A model generated the notes under the pieces. The model saw only the letters and a list, made by a program, of their open reading frames with translations, had not been told where the DNA came from and did no database searches. The position numbers and the translations under genes were made by a program. From Desulfarculus sp. (GTDB taxonomy: Bacteria > Desulfobacterota > Desulfarculia > Desulfarculales > Desulfarculaceae), in assembly GCA_020216805.1 (NCBI GenBank), contig JAIWNN010000039.1, forward strand, positions 1 through 10,000: a stretch of 10,000 nt of DNA, given 5' to 3'. Position 1 is the first letter of the stretch. Each line of letters starts with the position of its first letter. Positions 1 to 5,788 of this stretch are shown piece by piece.

Positions 1-157
1 CCAAGGCGAAGTCCAGGCGGTGGCCCTGGGCGGCGATGTCGTCCGGCGCGCGGCGTTGGGCTCGCGAGCTGGGGCAGGCCCAGGGCGAAAGGCGGGCGGC
101 CTCGGCCTGCTCCAGACCTTTCCTCAACTCCAACAGCATCGCATCATTCCGACTCAC
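1..157 (-). CDS. N-terminus of a dGTPase-like HD phosphohydrolase (partial)
   Basis: An open frame runs from a GTG at 157 to the window edge, giving 52 residues and no stop. The visible protein reads as a short helix (MLLELRKGLEQAEAARL) followed by LSPWACPSSRAQRRAPDD. This resembles the N-terminus of bacterial deoxyguanosinetriphosphate triphosphohydrolases, where a pattern like E..RLAPYA..S..SRGR precedes the HD metal site. That family hydrolyses dGTP to deoxyguanosine and triphosphate and acts in nucleotide pool control. The HD motif itself would lie beyond the edge, so activity cannot be judged. The GTG is chosen because a GGGAGG box (166-171) sits 8 bases upstream; an in-frame ATG at 139 is an alternative. 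A near-consensus promoter lies just upstream. The family call rests on remembered similarity of a short stretch and is moderate; that this is a real gene start is more secure. Confidence 0.6.
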   Translation of the reverse strand, partial: MSRNDAMLLELRKGLEQAEAARLSPWACPSSRAQRRAPDDIAAQGHRLDFAL

Positions 158-182
158 GGCGGCATCCTCCCGGGCGGCTTCA

Positions 183-211
183 AATACACCGTTCTTCTCT
201 CCGCTTGTCAA
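183..211 (-). promoter_or_regulatory. Sigma-70-like promoter of the dGTPase-like gene
   Basis: Read on the minus strand, a perfect TTGACA -35 box (206-211) is followed after 17 bases by TGTATT (183-188), four of six matches to TATAAT. The predicted transcript start lies near 176, leaving a leader of about 20 bases that contains the GGGAGG Shine-Dalgarno box before the GTG at 157. Position, spacing and orientation all fit the gene. Confidence 0.65.
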
Positions 212-230
212 GCCGCGCCCGCATCCCGGC

Positions 231-259
231 TTGCCAGGCCGGATGGCCCGGGCTAGACT
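231..259 (+). promoter_or_regulatory. Candidate promoter placing transcription start at the ATG (leaderless)
   Basis: TTGCCA (231-236, five of six matches to the -35 consensus) is separated by exactly 17 bases from TAGACT (254-259, four of six matches to the -10 consensus). The next six bases are CGGGCC and then the ATG at 266, so transcription would begin at or within a base or two of the start codon. No Shine-Dalgarno sequence precedes this ATG. A 7-bp hairpin (arms 245-251 and 259-265, one G-T pair) also ends directly before the ATG. The boxes are seen; leaderless expression is inference. Confidence 0.5.
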
Positions 260-265
260 CGGGCC

Positions 266-1060
266 ATGATCATCGTGGCCGACAATATTAGCGCCGCCCG
301 GCCCAGCGTGCGGCGGATCATCGCCCAGCGCGACGGCCAGGCCCTGGACGCCCTCTGCCGCCGTCTGGCCGCGGCCGGGGCGGACTGGTTGGACCTCAAC
401 CCCGGCTTTTTGGCCCCAAACCAGCGGGCCGAGATCTGGCGCTGGCTGGTGACGACCGCCGAGGCGGCCTGCGACCTGCCCCTGGTGCTGGACACCCCCC
501 GACCCGACGAGCTGGCCCTGGCCCTGGAGTTCTGCTCCCGGCCGCCGGTGTTGAACATGGCCACCGCCGAAGAAGGACGCCTGGCCCCGGTGCTGGAGCT
601 GGCCGCGGCCCACGGGCTTTCCCTGGTGGCGGCGGCCATGACCGCCACCACCCCGGCCGACGCCGAGGAACGCCTGGCCCTTGCTTCCCTGATCGTGGCC
701 GAGGCCGCGCGGCGGGGCATCGACGGCCCGCGCCTGTGGATCGACCCCATGGTCCTGCCCCTGGCTCTGCCCGGGGGCGAGGCCCAGGCGGCGGCGGTGC
801 TGGCCTGTCTGCGGGCGATCCCCTTCCTGTTCGAGCCCGCCCCCCGGACCTTGTTGGCGGTGAGCAACCTGACCACCGCCACCGCGGCGGCCCGGGCCGG
901 GTTCGTGGGGCCGGCCTTCCTGGCGGCGGCCTTTGGCGCGGGGCTGGGCGCGGCCATGGTCGACGTGACCGACCCCAACCTGATGCGCACCGCCGCCCTG
1001 TGCCGGGTCATGGCCGGAGAGCGGATCTTCGCCCCGGCGGAGTTCAGCGCCGAGGGTTAG
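266..1060 (+). CDS. Pterin-binding (DHPS-like) corrinoid/folate methyltransferase-family protein
   Basis: This 264-residue protein matches the single TIM-barrel pterin-binding family that includes methyltetrahydrofolate:corrinoid methyltransferases (AcsE/MeTr) and the folate domain of MetH. Motifs in order are NISAARPSV near the N-terminus, WLDLNPG (41-47), LDTPRP with D76, LN with N97, WIDPMVLPL with D160, and AVSN with N201. They fall at almost the positions of the pterin- and methyl-transfer residues of Moorella MeTr as I remember them (D75, N96, D160, N199). The dihydropteroate synthase signature (S.RPG) is absent, so folP is unlikely. Known relatives move a methyl group from methyl-tetrahydrofolate to a cobalamin protein in the cytoplasm. 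No corrinoid protein, acetyl-CoA synthase gene or reactivase lies in the window, so the acceptor is unknown. The start follows a TAGACT box at leaderless spacing; there is no Shine-Dalgarno site. The next gene converges on it. Confidence 0.82.
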   Translation: MIIVADNISAARPSVRRIIAQRDGQALDALCRRLAAAGADWLDLNPGFLAPNQRAEIWRWLVTTAEAACDLPLVLDTPRPDELALALEFCSRPPVLNMATAEEGRLAPVLELAAAHGLSLVAAAMTATTPADAEERLALASLIVAEAARRGIDGPRLWIDPMVLPLALPGGEAQAAAVLACLRAIPFLFEPAPRTLLAVSNLTTATAAARAGFVGPAFLAAAFGAGLGAAMVDVTDPNLMRTAALCRVMAGERIFAPAEFSAEG

Positions 1061-1138
1061 ACGCCCCATGGGGGGTCCACCCGGTTCCGAGCACGGGGGC
1101 TGGTGGTTTTCGCGAAGTAGCAATAGCCGGAAGCCGCG

Positions 1139-1486
1139 TCATGCGATCAGGTCGCCAATCTCGCGATAGGCGGCGCGCAGGCGCGCGACCGTGGCGTCGT
1201 AGGACCTGATTTTGCGTAACGAATGGAGCAGCAGGTACACCCCGAGCAGAAAAAGCCCGGCGTTGACCAGATAGAACGGGACCACCAGGTGCAGGATTTC
1301 GATGGCGAGGTAATTCTTCGAGAAAATTATCAGCACGCAGAACAGCAGCGACTGGAACAGCAGGATCATGATCCCGACGCGGGCCTGCTGCAGGGCGATT
1401 TCCTTCTCCTTGAAGATGAGCTTGATCTCCTCCATCACCAGCAGGTCGCTGGAGGCCGGGGCTTCACCCGCGCGATTGTTTGCCAT
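1139..1486 (-). CDS. Small two-helix membrane protein of unknown function
   Basis: I do not recognise this 115-residue protein. It has a short polar N-terminus, a charged amphipathic helix (about 14-36, EEIKLIFKEKEIALQQ) that could form a coiled coil, two hydrophobic segments (about 37-56 and 63-88) joined by a short loop, and a basic helical tail (RKIRSYDATVARLRAAYREI). The tail suggests both termini are cytoplasmic. The layout loosely recalls DUF202-type proteins but I see no diagnostic residue. The ATG at 1486 is preferred because purine-rich GGGGAG/GGAG boxes precede it by 9 and 4 bases; an in-frame GTG 11 codons upstream lacks an obvious ribosome site. It lies 67 bases after the stop of the TauE/SafE-type exporter on the same strand, without a clear promoter or terminator between, so co-transcription is plausible. 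A real gene is likely; the function is open. Confidence 0.75.
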   Translation of the reverse strand: MANNRAGEAPASSDLLVMEEIKLIFKEKEIALQQARVGIMILLFQSLLFCVLIIFSKNYLAIEILHLVVPFYLVNAGLFLLGVYLLLHSLRKIRSYDATVARLRAAYREIGDLIA

Positions 1487-1553
1487 GTGTCTCCGCTCCC
1501 CTTTGCTGGTTTCGGCCACATAGCCCCGGGCCGGTACCGATCCCGCATCGTCC

Positions 1554-2405
1554 CTAAAACACCACCAGCAGCAGAATCCGCACCCCCACCAGACCCAAGG
1601 CCCCGGCCAGACAGACGATAATCCAGCGGCCCTTGATCCGGTCGGAGGCCAGGGCCCCGATCTGGGCCCCGGCGATCACCCCGATGGCCAAGGCCACGAT
1701 ATGGTGAACCCCGTGGGAGAAGGCGCCGGTGACGATGTGGGTCACGGTGCCGGCCAGGGCCATGATCACCAGGATGAAATGGGAGGTGGCGGTGGCGATG
1801 TGCACCGGGAAATTCAGCAGGTAGACCAGGACCGGGACGTGGATTATGCCGCCGCCGATGCCAAGAAAGCTCGAAATGTAGCCGACCACGACGCTTATCG
1901 CGGCCCCCAGCCAGAGATTGAAGGAGTATTCATGGCTTACGCCGTTGGCCTCGACGATGCGCCGGGTCACCTGGCGTCCGAGCGCGTTGCGGGGACCGGA
2001 CTTGGCTCGGGTGCCTGCGGGTTTGGTCCCTGGTTTCACCATCAGGGCGATGGCCGCCGCGATCAGGGCCACGGCAAAGATGGCGTCGAACAGGCGGCGC
2101 GGAATGAAGGCGGTGTTGATGGCCCCCAGCACGGCGCCCGGTATGGTCGCCAGGGCGAAAACCACCGCCGAGCGGTAGTCGATGCGCCTCATCCGGGCAT
2201 AGGCCTCGGAGCCCGAAAGGGCGTTCAGGAAGACCACGGCCAGGGAGATGCTGGTCAACAGGTCCGGTGATTGCTCGGGGTAGAGCAGGATCAGGATCGG
2301 CATGAGGACAAAGCCGCCGCCCGCGCCGATCAGGGTGCCGAAGGCCCCCACCCCCAGGCCGATGGCCATGAATTCAAAATAGGCGAGGTAGCTGACCAAG
2401 GCCAT
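1554..2405 (-). CDS. TauE/SafE (TSUP) family anion exporter
   Basis: This 283-residue, strongly hydrophobic protein has the internal duplication of the TSUP family. The first half carries LIGAGGGFVLMPIL (about 25-38) and the second LGIGGGIIHVPVLVYLL (about 181-197), the paired glycine-rich motif of the family. Between the halves is a basic cytoplasmic loop (about 124-150, TKPAGTRAKSGPRN). About eight membrane spans can be traced. TSUP proteins export sulfite, sulfoacetate or other small organic and sulfur anions, but the substrate cannot be read from sequence; in a sulfur-cycling anaerobe a sulfur oxyanion would be a natural guess only. The ATG at 2405 has a GGGGGAA stretch about 9 bases upstream. 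Upstream lies a 197-bp structured gap; downstream is the small membrane protein, which may be a partner. Confidence 0.9.
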   Translation of the reverse strand: MALVSYLAYFEFMAIGLGVGAFGTLIGAGGGFVLMPILILLYPEQSPDLLTSISLAVVFLNALSGSEAYARMRRIDYRSAVVFALATIPGAVLGAINTAFIPRRLFDAIFAVALIAAAIALMVKPGTKPAGTRAKSGPRNALGRQVTRRIVEANGVSHEYSFNLWLGAAISVVVGYISSFLGIGGGIIHVPVLVYLLNFPVHIATATSHFILVIMALAGTVTHIVTGAFSHGVHHIVALAIGVIAGAQIGALASDRIKGRWIIVCLAGALGLVGVRILLLVVF

Positions 2406-2469
2406 GCTTGGCTTTCCCCCGGAAAACGATTAGCACTGGCGAAGGTTCGGGATCGCGCCGGCGAGGGTC

Positions 2470-2497
2470 TGGCCCCGGCTGCCGGAATCGAACCCGC
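2470..2497 (-). other. tRNA-like 3' fragment (T-arm, acceptor strand, CCA)
   Basis: On the minus strand this segment reads GCGGG-TTCGATT-CCGGC-AGCCGGG-G-CCA. It has the conserved T-loop, four of five T-stem pairs (one G-G mismatch), seven acceptor bases, a discriminator base and CCA, all in exact tRNA register. No complementary 5' acceptor strand (CCCGGCT) or D-arm is found in the preceding 100 bases, so this is not a complete tRNA gene. A hairpin with a 5-bp core and 8-base loop (2506-2531) lies where an anticodon arm could have been. It could be a decayed tRNA or integration scar, or coincidence in GC-rich DNA. Confidence 0.35.
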
Positions 2498-2549
2498 CCG
2501 CCCCGGGCCAAAGGACGCCAGCCCTTTCGCCAGGCCATGTCGGAGGGGG

Positions 2550-2592
2550 CGTGGGGAGACCATTTTTGCGCGGCAAAAAGGGTCCCCCCACG
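2550..2592 (-). terminator. Long hairpin 11 bases after the M18 aminopeptidase stop
   Basis: The arms 2550-2569 and 2573-2592 pair over 18 base pairs with two mismatches (A2557-C2585, A2562-G2580) and a 3-base loop. The stem lies directly after the aminopeptidase stop codon (2603-2605). On the minus strand no uridine run follows it, whereas on the plus strand it is followed by a T-rich tract (2593-2607). It may act as a terminator or a 3'-end stabiliser for the aminopeptidase mRNA, or be a copy of a dispersed palindromic element. The structure is certain; the function is inferred. Confidence 0.55.
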
Positions 2593-2602
2593 TTCTCTTC
2601 TC

Positions 2603-4051
2603 TTATTTGGCGGCGAAAAAGGCCTGGTAGGCCTGGACCGAGGACCAGAGGTCGGCCTTGTGCATGATCTCGAAGGGCGAGTGCATGGACAGCAGGGCCG
2701 GTCCCACGTCCACCACGTCGGCGCCGTAGGCGGCCAGGAACTTGGCGATGGTGCCGCCGCCGCCCTCGTCGATCTTGCCCATGCCGGCGGCCTGCCAGGT
2801 GACCCCGGCCTTTTCCCAGACCCCGCGCAGCCAGGCCACGAACTCGGCGTTGGCGTCGGAGGCCCCGTACTTGCCGCCGTGGCCGGTGTACTTGGTCAGG
2901 GTGACGCCGTAGCCCAAGCGGGCGGCGTTGTTCTTCTCGTGCACCTCGGGATAGTCCGGGTCCAGGGCGGCGTTGACGTCGGCGGAGAGGACCTTGCTGG
3001 CGGCCAAGGCCCGGGAGATGGTGAGGTAGTCGGTGGGCTCGTGGTTGGCGGTCAGCATGGCCGCCACCAGGTGTTCGATCCAGCGGCTCTGGGCCCCGCT
3101 CATGCCCTCGCTGCCGATCTCCTCCTTGTCGTAGAACACGGCCAGGGCCGGCGCGAACGGGGTCTTGAGCCCCAAGATGGCCCGGAGGCTGGCGAAGGCG
3201 CTGGCCCGGTCGTCGTGACCATAGGCCCCCACCAGGGCCCGGTCCAGGCCCACGTCACGGGCCGGGCCGGCGGGCACGATCTCCAGCTCGGCGCTGATCA
3301 GGTCGGCCTCCACGATGCCGTAGCGCTGGTTAAGGAGCTGCATCGCCGCCAGCTTGATCCTGTCGCCGTTGCTCTCGCCATCCAGGGGCAGACCGGCGAT
3401 GACCAAGTTCATGCGTTCGGCCTCGAAAGCCTCGGAGAGCTTCTTGCCCTCCTGGCCCTTGCGGCTCAGGTGGGGCAACAGGTCCAGCACCGTGAAGACC
3501 GGATCGCCGGGGGCGTCGCCCAGATTGATCTCCACCGTCCGGCCGTCGGCGGTGCAGACCACGCCCACGATGGCCAGGGGCCGGGCGAACCACTGGTATT
3601 TTTTGATCCCGCCGTAGTAATGGGTCTTCAGGAAGGCCAGGTCCTGGTTCTCGAACAGCGGGTGCATCTTGAGGTCCAGACGGGGAGCGTCGATGTGGCT
3701 GCCGATCAGGCGCAGGCCCTGGGCCACCGGCCGCTGTCCCAACACCATCAGGGCGATGGTCTTGCCGGCCAGCTCGGCATAGTAGCGGCTGCCCTTGGCC
3801 TTGGCGTCCAGGGGCTTGAACCCGGCCTGCTCCGCCGCGGACCGGATGGCGGCCACCGCCCGGCGTTCGGTCTTGGCCTGGTCCATGAATGCCTTGTAAT
3901 CCTCGGCCAAGGCGAAGATGGCGGCGCGGGTCTGGGCGTCGGCCTGCTCCCAGACCGTCTTGGGCTGACGGAGCAGTTTTTCGCCCAGGGCCTTGATTTC
4001 CTTCTTGCTCAGTTTCTTGATCGCCTCGGCGGCGGGCTTCTTGGCGGCCAT
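2603..4051 (-). CDS. apeA: M18-family zinc aminopeptidase
   Basis: This 482-residue cytoplasmic metallopeptidase belongs to family M18 (aspartyl aminopeptidase / aminopeptidase I), which removes N-terminal residues, often acidic ones, using two metal ions. All expected sites are present: GSHIDAPRLDLK with H119, GHDDRASAF with bridging D280, FYDKEEIGSEG with E310 and E311, SADVN with D358, and MHSPFE with H456. The TGHGGKYGASDANAEF block (389-404) is also typical. Length fits the bacterial type usually named apeA rather than the shorter apeB; that symbol is a family-level choice. The ATG at 4051 is used because GGGAG lies 6 bases upstream; an upstream GTG extension of 16 codons crosses AT-rich promoter-like DNA. 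The first 25 residues are rich in Lys and Ala and not needed for the core. It appears to be a single-gene unit with a hairpin after the stop. Confidence 0.93.
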   Translation of the reverse strand: MAAKKPAAEAIKKLSKKEIKALGEKLLRQPKTVWEQADAQTRAAIFALAEDYKAFMDQAKTERRAVAAIRSAAEQAGFKPLDAKAKGSRYYAELAGKTIALMVLGQRPVAQGLRLIGSHIDAPRLDLKMHPLFENQDLAFLKTHYYGGIKKYQWFARPLAIVGVVCTADGRTVEINLGDAPGDPVFTVLDLLPHLSRKGQEGKKLSEAFEAERMNLVIAGLPLDGESNGDRIKLAAMQLLNQRYGIVEADLISAELEIVPAGPARDVGLDRALVGAYGHDDRASAFASLRAILGLKTPFAPALAVFYDKEEIGSEGMSGAQSRWIEHLVAAMLTANHEPTDYLTISRALAASKVLSADVNAALDPDYPEVHEKNNAARLGYGVTLTKYTGHGGKYGASDANAEFVAWLRGVWEKAGVTWQAAGMGKIDEGGGGTIAKFLAAYGADVVDVGPALLSMHSPFEIMHKADLWSSVQAYQAFFAAK

Positions 4052-4086
4052 GCGGCGCTCCCGGTTGGTTGATTGGGTATTTTTCT

Positions 4087-4115
4087 TAAATAACACCACC
4101 GGCCGGACGGGGCAA
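4087..4115 (-). promoter_or_regulatory. Possible promoter of the M18 aminopeptidase gene
   Basis: On the minus strand TTGCCC (4110-4115) is followed after 17 bases by TATTTA (4087-4092), inside the only AT-rich stretch of the 75-bp gap. Predicted transcription would start near 4080, about 30 bases before the ATG at 4051. The match to consensus is modest (four and three of six), so position and composition carry most of the argument. Confidence 0.35.
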
Positions 4116-4123
4116 GCCGGGGT
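4095..4123 (-). terminator. Possible terminator of the EamA transporter gene
   Basis: Arms 4095-4103 and 4116-4123 form 8 pairs with one bulged base and a 12-base loop, starting 3 bases after the transporter stop codon (4127-4129). On the minus strand the stem is followed by GTTATTTAAG, a weak uridine-rich tail. The stem overlaps the proposed promoter of the downstream aminopeptidase gene. Confidence 0.35.
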
Positions 4124-4126
4124 CGG

Positions 4127-5020
4127 TCAGGCGCGGCTGGTGGCGCCCAGATAGATGGCCGCCAGGGCCCCCGCCGCTCCCACCAGCTCCACCGGCGTGG
4201 TGGGCCGGGCGAAAAACAGCATGTCCCAGACAAAGGACAGGGTGGGCTGCATCAGCAGAATCAATCCCGCCCGAGCGGCCGGGGTGCGCGGCAGGCCCCG
4301 GGATATCATGACCCAGCCCAGCACCTGGCCGCAGACGCCGTAGCCGATCAGGGCCAACCAGGACTGGAGGTCGGGAATGGCGAAGGATTCGCCCAGCAAC
4401 CAGGCCTCCGGCCCCATCCCCAGGGCGGTGAGCAGGGAGATGATGACCACGTTGGCCTGGACCCGGGACTGCTCCAGGCCGGCCTGGAGATGGCGCAGGG
4501 TCAGGATGTAGGAGGCGTAGGCCAGGGCGGTGAGGAAACCCAGAAACAGGCCCCAGGCGTAGTTCTCCGGCCAGTTGGCGCGGTTGAAGCCCACCAGCAG
4601 GTAGAGCCCGGCCATGGCCAGGGGCGTGGCCAAGGCCATGCGCCAGCCCAAACGCTCGCGGAAAAAGACCGCCCCGATGCCGGCCAGGAAAAACACCTGC
4701 AAGTTGGAGAGGATGGTGGCCAGGCCGGGGCCGACGTAGTGGATGGAGCGGTGCCAAAAGGTGAGGTCCAGCAGGAAGAACAGGGCGCTGACCAGCACCA
4801 GCCCCCACTTGCCGACCCCCAGACGCAGACCCCGTCCGGAGAAGAGCAGGATCAGGGCCAGGGTCAGGCCGCCGAACAGGGTGCGGTAGAAACCGGCCAC
4901 GGTGGGACCGACGTGGGCCAACTTGACGAACACCGCCGAAAAACTGAGCATGGCCGCGCCGGCGGCCACCAGGAGCAGGCCGCCCCGGTCGGAGCGGGTT
5001 GGGGGAGTTGGGTTGGTCAT
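4127..5020 (-). CDS. EamA-domain transporter of the drug/metabolite (DMT) superfamily
   Basis: This 297-residue protein has about ten hydrophobic helices in two repeats, the usual architecture and length of two EamA domains. Typical elements are the first helix (MLSFSAVFVKLA) followed by GFYRTLFGG, and the end of repeat one (VFFRERLGWRMALATPLAMAGLYLL). The second repeat ends in the matching pattern LLMQPTLSFVWDMLFF. Members export amino acids, metabolites or drugs across the inner membrane; the substrate cannot be deduced here. The ATG at 5020 is preferred; a GTG 20 codons earlier would overlap the end of tlyA, and a GGGGGTGGA stretch lies upstream of the ATG. It begins 25 bases after the tlyA stop on the same strand and is probably the last gene of that operon. 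Nothing links it functionally to isoprenoid synthesis beyond position. Confidence 0.88.
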   Translation of the reverse strand: MTNPTPPTRSDRGGLLLVAAGAAMLSFSAVFVKLAHVGPTVAGFYRTLFGGLTLALILLFSGRGLRLGVGKWGLVLVSALFFLLDLTFWHRSIHYVGPGLATILSNLQVFFLAGIGAVFFRERLGWRMALATPLAMAGLYLLVGFNRANWPENYAWGLFLGFLTALAYASYILTLRHLQAGLEQSRVQANVVIISLLTALGMGPEAWLLGESFAIPDLQSWLALIGYGVCGQVLGWVMISRGLPRTPAARAGLILLMQPTLSFVWDMLFFARPTTPVELVGAAGALAAIYLGATSRA

Positions 5021-5045
5021 GGCTCGGGATTCCACCCCCAACGGC

Positions 5046-5786
5046 TCAGTCCGGCCGCCGGGCCAGGAGAAAGAACTCACGGTTGCCGGCCGGCCCTTGG
5101 ATGGGGCTGTCGCACTGGCCTATGACAGTCATTCCCAGGCCGGAGAGAAAGGCGGCCACCTTGTCCACCGCCGCCTGACGGGCGGCCGGGTCGCCCACCA
5201 CCCCGCCCTCCCCCACCCACTCCCGGCCGGCCTCGAACTGGGGCTTGACCAGGCACAGCACCCGGCCACCCGGCCCGAGGCGGGGCGGGACCTGGGGCAG
5301 GACCAGGGTCAGGCTGATGAAGGAGACATCGATCACGCAGAGGCCGAAGGGGCCGGGCGCCAGGTCCGGGGGCATCTGGCGGGCGTTGACCCGTTCATGG
5401 AGCGTGACCCGCGGATCCCGGCGCAGTTTCCAAGCCAGTTGGCCGTAGCCCACGTCCACCCCGGTGATGGAGGCCGCCCCGCGCTGGAGCAGACAATCGC
5501 TGAACCCGCCGGTGCTGATCCCCAGGTCCAGGCAGTTGAACCCAGCGACATCCAAGGCGAAATGATCCAGGGCTCCAGCCAGCTTGACCCCGCCGCGCGA
5601 GACGTAGGGATGCTCGGGGCCGTCCACCGAGACTCGGACCCCCGGCGGGACCGGCTGCCCGGACTTTTTGGCCGGCTGGCCGTCCACCCGCACCAGGCCG
5701 GCCAGGATCAGGCCCTGGGCCCGCCGCCGGCTGTCGGCCAGGCCCAACTCCACCAGACGCTGGTCCAGGCGGGGTCCCTTGGCCAT
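5046..5786 (-). CDS. tlyA: TlyA family 16S/23S rRNA 2'-O-methyltransferase
   Basis: The 246-residue protein has an N-terminal S4 RNA-binding domain (about 5-65, RLDQRLVELGLADSRRRAQ to YVSRGGVKL) and a Rossmann-type methyltransferase. The SAM-binding motif is LDLGISTGGFSDCLLQRGA (86-104), followed by DVGYGQLAWKLR, IDVSFISL and LVKPQFEAGR. The catalytic tetrad known from mycobacterial TlyA (K69, D154, K182, E238) is present at K68, D153, K181 and E237. TlyA methylates cytidine 2'-hydroxyls in rRNA (C1409 of 16S and C1920 of 23S in mycobacteria) and was formerly called haemolysin A; which sites are modified here is not readable. The ATG starts 2 bases after the dxs stop and has no clear Shine-Dalgarno site of its own, so it probably depends on translational coupling. 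The pairing of dxs with tlyA is a common bacterial arrangement. Confidence 0.94.
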   Translation of the reverse strand: MAKGPRLDQRLVELGLADSRRRAQGLILAGLVRVDGQPAKKSGQPVPPGVRVSVDGPEHPYVSRGGVKLAGALDHFALDVAGFNCLDLGISTGGFSDCLLQRGAASITGVDVGYGQLAWKLRRDPRVTLHERVNARQMPPDLAPGPFGLCVIDVSFISLTLVLPQVPPRLGPGGRVLCLVKPQFEAGREWVGEGGVVGDPAARQAAVDKVAAFLSGLGMTVIGQCDSPIQGPAGNREFFLLARRPD

Positions 5787-5788
5787 GG

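Noticed and set aside
266..1060. Identification as dihydropteroate synthase (folP)
   Set aside because: The substrate-binding signature S.RPG of folP is missing, while the Asn residues of corrinoid methyltransferases are present.
1064..1073. CCCCATGGGG palindrome after the methyltransferase-like gene as a terminator
   Set aside because: It is a perfect palindrome without loop and no T tract follows, so it cannot form a terminator hairpin.
2470..2549. A complete tRNA gene on the minus strand
   Set aside because: The 3' arm is convincing but no matching 5' acceptor strand or D-arm is present, and the T-stem has a mismatch.
2408..4072. A 554-codon open frame on the plus strand, antisense to the M18 aminopeptidase gene
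   Set aside because: It is the mirror of a well-supported gene with all catalytic motifs. Its product is Gly/His/Gln-rich without domains, as expected from antisense reading of GC-rich codons.
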